From: an uncultured Eubacteriales bacterium
GTDB lineage: Bacteria; Bacillota; Clostridia; Oscillospirales; CAG-382
DNA: 64,000 nt
Assembly: GCA_934444645.1 (NCBI GenBank)
Contig: CAKSCV010000011.1
Location: 14,828 to 78,827, forward strand
Direction of reading: 5' to 3'
Position 1 is the first letter of the stretch. Each line of letters begins with the position of its first letter. Both the position numbers and the translations under genes were made by a program. The notes below the pieces were generated by a model. The model saw nothing but the letters and a program-made list of their open reading frames with translations, made no database searches and had not been told where the DNA came from. Below, piece after piece: positions 61,952 through 64,000 of this stretch.

Positions 61952-63700
61952 ATGGATACACAATCAATCGTATCGCTCGTGGAAAGCAATGCTTTCGGTA
62001 TCTGGTATTTAATCGGCGCCGCACTTGTTTTCTTCATGCAGGCAGGCTTTGCTATGGTGGAAACCGGCTTTACCAGAGCCAAAAACGCCGGCAACATCAT
62101 TATGAAGAACCTTATGGACTTCTGTATCGGCACAATTCCGTTCGTTTTCATCGGCTTTTCGTTAATGATGGCGGAAAACTATTTGTTCGGCTTTATCGGT
62201 GTGCCGAATATGCAGATTTTCACCGATTTCGGCACGTTTATCCAAACCAATGCTTCCAGCTTTGTGTTTAACCTCGTGTTCTGCGCAACAGCCGCTACCA
62301 TCGTTTCGGGCGCTATGGCAGAACGCACAAAATTCAGCGCATACTGCGTCTATTCGGCGGTCGTTTCGGCGGTCATCTATCCGATCGAAGCCGGCTGGGT
62401 GTGGAATCCGAACGGCTGGCTTGTCACGCGCGGCTTCCATGATTTTGCCGGCTCTGCCGCCATTCATACGGTCGGCGGCGTGTGCGCTCTCATCGGTGCA
62501 ATCTTCCTTGGCCCGCGTATCGGCAAATATGTCAAGGATAAGAGCGGCAAGGTGGTAAAGGTCAACGCGATTCCGGGTCATTCGATTCCGCTCGGCGCAC
62601 TCGGCTGCTTTATTCTTTGGTTCGGCTGGTACGGCTTCAACGGCGCGGCAGCCTGGAGCGTTGAATCGCTCGGCTCCATCTTCCTCACCACGACCATTGC
62701 TCCGGCGGTTGCGACGGTTGTCTGCATGATCTTCACCTGGGTTCGCAACGGCAAACCGGATGTTTCGATGTGCCTCAATGCCTCCCTTGCCGGACTTGTC
62801 GGCATTACCGCCGGCTGTGACGCGCTCGACGCGCTCGGTTCGTTTATCGTCGGTATCGTTTCGGGTATTATCGTTGTACTCGTGGTTGAGCTTCTCGACT
62901 TAAAACTGCATATCGATGACCCGGTCGGCGCGGTTGCCGTACATTTGGGCAACGGTATCTGGGGTACGATCGCCGTCGGTTTGTTTGCAAATCCGTCCGC
63001 ACCGGCAGGACTTACCGGTCTTTTCTACGGAGAGGGCGGCGCTTATCAATTAGGCATCCAAGTTTTGGGCATTTTGGCCATCATCGCATGGACTTCGGTT
63101 TGCATTATCATTACGTATACGATTATTAAGAAAACCATCGGTCTTCGTGCTTCGCGTGAGGATGAGCTTGCCGGTCTTGACATTTCGGAGCATGGACTTC
63201 CGAGTGCCTATGCTGACTTTGCACCGTCGGTACAGAGCTATGCGGAGGATGCGCCGGTTGTTGTGACAGGCGATGTGCCGGTAGCCGAAGCCGTTCCGGT
63301 GGAGGCTGTGCCGGAGGTTGCGCCGGCGGCTCCCGTAAACGGCGTAAAGCTTACAAAAGTGGAAATCATCTGCAAAGAGCGTATGTTTGAAGCCTTGAAA
63401 GCGGCAATGATGAACATCGGCATTACCGGTATGACGGTGACGCACGTGATGGGCTGCGGCGTGCAGAAGGGCAAGCCGGAGTATTACCGCGGCGTTGAGG
63501 TCGAGCCGAGCTTGTTGCCGAAGATCCAGGTTGAGATCGTTGTCAGCAAGGTGCCGGTCCGCGCGGTTATCGAGACCGCGAAAAAGACGCTGTACACCGG
63601 TCATATCGGCGATGGCAAGATCTTTGTATACAATGTAGAAAATGTCGTCAAGGTGCGTACCGGCGAAGAAGGGTATGCTGCCTTGCAGGATGTAGAATAA
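61952..63700 (+). CDS. Ammonium transporter fused to a PII regulatory domain
   Basis: A 582-aa protein. The first ~405 residues are an Amt/MEP/Rh transporter with 11 helices. Marks are VFFMQAGFAMVETGFTRAKN, the twin-His region (DFAGSAAIHTVGGVCALIGA and DPVGAVAVHLGNGIWG), and GWYGFNGAAAW. A linker rich in Ala/Pro/Val follows (about 425-460), then a complete PII domain (about 463-580: KLTKVEIICKERMFEALKAA, T-loop region GCGVQKGKPEYYRG, GDGKIFVYNVENVVKVRTGE). In most bacteria PII (GlnK) is a separate protein that plugs AmtB. The fusion suggests built-in closure of the pore by ADP/ATP and 2-oxoglutarate sensing. TTTAGGAGGAAC precedes the ATG. Confidence 0.95.
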   Translation: MDTQSIVSLVESNAFGIWYLIGAALVFFMQAGFAMVETGFTRAKNAGNIIMKNLMDFCIGTIPFVFIGFSLMMAENYLFGFIGVPNMQIFTDFGTFIQTNASSFVFNLVFCATAATIVSGAMAERTKFSAYCVYSAVVSAVIYPIEAGWVWNPNGWLVTRGFHDFAGSAAIHTVGGVCALIGAIFLGPRIGKYVKDKSGKVVKVNAIPGHSIPLGALGCFILWFGWYGFNGAAAWSVESLGSIFLTTTIAPAVATVVCMIFTWVRNGKPDVSMCLNASLAGLVGITAGCDALDALGSFIVGIVSGIIVVLVVELLDLKLHIDDPVGAVAVHLGNGIWGTIAVGLFANPSAPAGLTGLFYGEGGAYQLGIQVLGILAIIAWTSVCIIITYTIIKKTIGLRASREDELAGLDISEHGLPSAYADFAPSVQSYAEDAPVVVTGDVPVAEAVPVEAVPEVAPAAPVNGVKLTKVEIICKERMFEALKAAMMNIGITGMTVTHVMGCGVQKGKPEYYRGVEVEPSLLPKIQVEIVVSKVPVRAVIETAKKTLYTGHIGDGKIFVYNVENVVKVRTGEEGYAALQDVE

Positions 63701-63704
63701 GGTA

Positions 63705-63740
63705 CACGGCGTGCCGGCCGAAAGGACGGCACGCCGTTTT
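63705..63740 (+). terminator. Terminator after the ammonium transporter gene
   Basis: 11-bp stem acggcgtgccg/cggcacgccgt with a T-run. A second GC-rich hairpin (cgccgccgcaggcggcg) follows at 63743-63759. Confidence 0.8.
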
Positions 63741-63779
63741 ATCGCCGCCGCAGGCGGCGATATTGTGTTGCCGTAGGCA

Positions 63780-64000
63780 ACGGAAAGGCGGCTTTGCCGG
63801 CGAAAGGATTTAAGTTTGTTAGTGGGAAGTTGTTGTTTTGTGCGCTGATTCGAGGTTTGGAGAACCTCGAAGCTCCTTTACAAAGGTTTTAATTGTTGCG
63901 GTGCAAAGCTGCCATTGCGGTGTGCTGATTCGAGGTTTGCAGAACCTCGGAGCTTCCCGGAAAGGGAACGGGTTTATTCTTTTTGCGTTGTGCAAAAAGA
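63780..64000. repeat. Composite inverted-repeat element, copy E (cut by window end)
   Basis: It has the left-end pattern of copy D: cggcgaaaggatttaa, then cgaggtttggagaacctcg, a module aggttttaattgttgcggtg, and a second palindrome cgaggtttgcagaacctcg. It runs out of the window inside the ttctttttgcgttgtgcaaa hairpin. The arm type cannot be told. Confidence 0.8.

Overview
This is a 64 kb stretch of a low-to-moderate GC Bacillota chromosome, most likely an uncultured gut- or rumen-type Clostridia. The evidence is the set of S-layer-homology (SLH) surface proteins, a type III glutamine synthetase, AGGAGG-type ribosome sites, many intrinsic terminators and sigma-A-like promoters. Assignment below class level is not possible from the sequence alone. 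No rRNA, tRNA or CRISPR array was seen.

Layout. 1-684: 3' end of an acyl-CoA synthetase. 2000-4262: tandem pair of WbsX/GH99-like proteins. 5479-7006: small membrane protein, smpB and tmRNA. 7008-12128: a ~5.1 kb island abutting the tmRNA 3' end and bounded by a 13-bp direct repeat. It carries a Mor-like regulator, a PH/SHOCT protein, a lipoprotein and a decayed serine recombinase. 12342-29825: a divergent glycan-type locus. One arm (minus) has an AraC regulator, two amidohydrolase-like proteins and a 1588-aa SLH-anchored GH99-like protein. The other arm (plus) has an MFS permease, a BNR sialidase-like protein, two giant modular surface proteins (one with an SGNH esterase), a 44-aa peptide and a YhcH/NanQ protein. 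30067-34917: GIY-YIG/DUF4357 protein, HxlR regulator with divergent SnoaL-like protein, PNPOx-ferredoxin protein, zinc-type macrodomain and SirTM sirtuin. 34991-43031: guaA, then a four-gene run (MBL hydrolase, nicotinamidase-like protein, nicotinate phosphoribosyltransferase, FAD oxidoreductase). 43157-57905: S53 peptidase, probable S-layer protein, acyltransferase, diguanylate cyclase, DUF1254 lipoprotein, an alkylsulfatase remnant, SLH-anchored metallopeptidase, transposase remnant and an M23 peptidase. 59763-63700: nitrogen assimilation, with glutamine synthetase III and an ammonium transporter fused to a PII domain.

The most unusual feature is a family of 1.1-1.5 kb non-coding elements. 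There are four full copies (about 697-1960, 4342-5461, 36983-38322, 57958-59430) and a truncated fifth (63780 to the window end). Each has two long inverted arms made of small palindromic hairpin modules, around a 430-610 bp low-complexity centre. The two arms carry different internal markers. In three copies the centre is oriented the same way relative to those markers, and in the first copy it is flipped. This suggests inversion by recombination between the arms.

How the genes fit together. The 12-30 kb locus looks like a regulated surface system for binding and processing a glycan, possibly sialylated or O-acetylated. The macrodomain/SirTM pair points to reversible ADP-ribosylation, and a nicotinate salvage pair lies a few kb away. 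The last region couples ammonium uptake, PII sensing and glutamine synthesis, with a probable attenuator ahead of glutamine synthetase.
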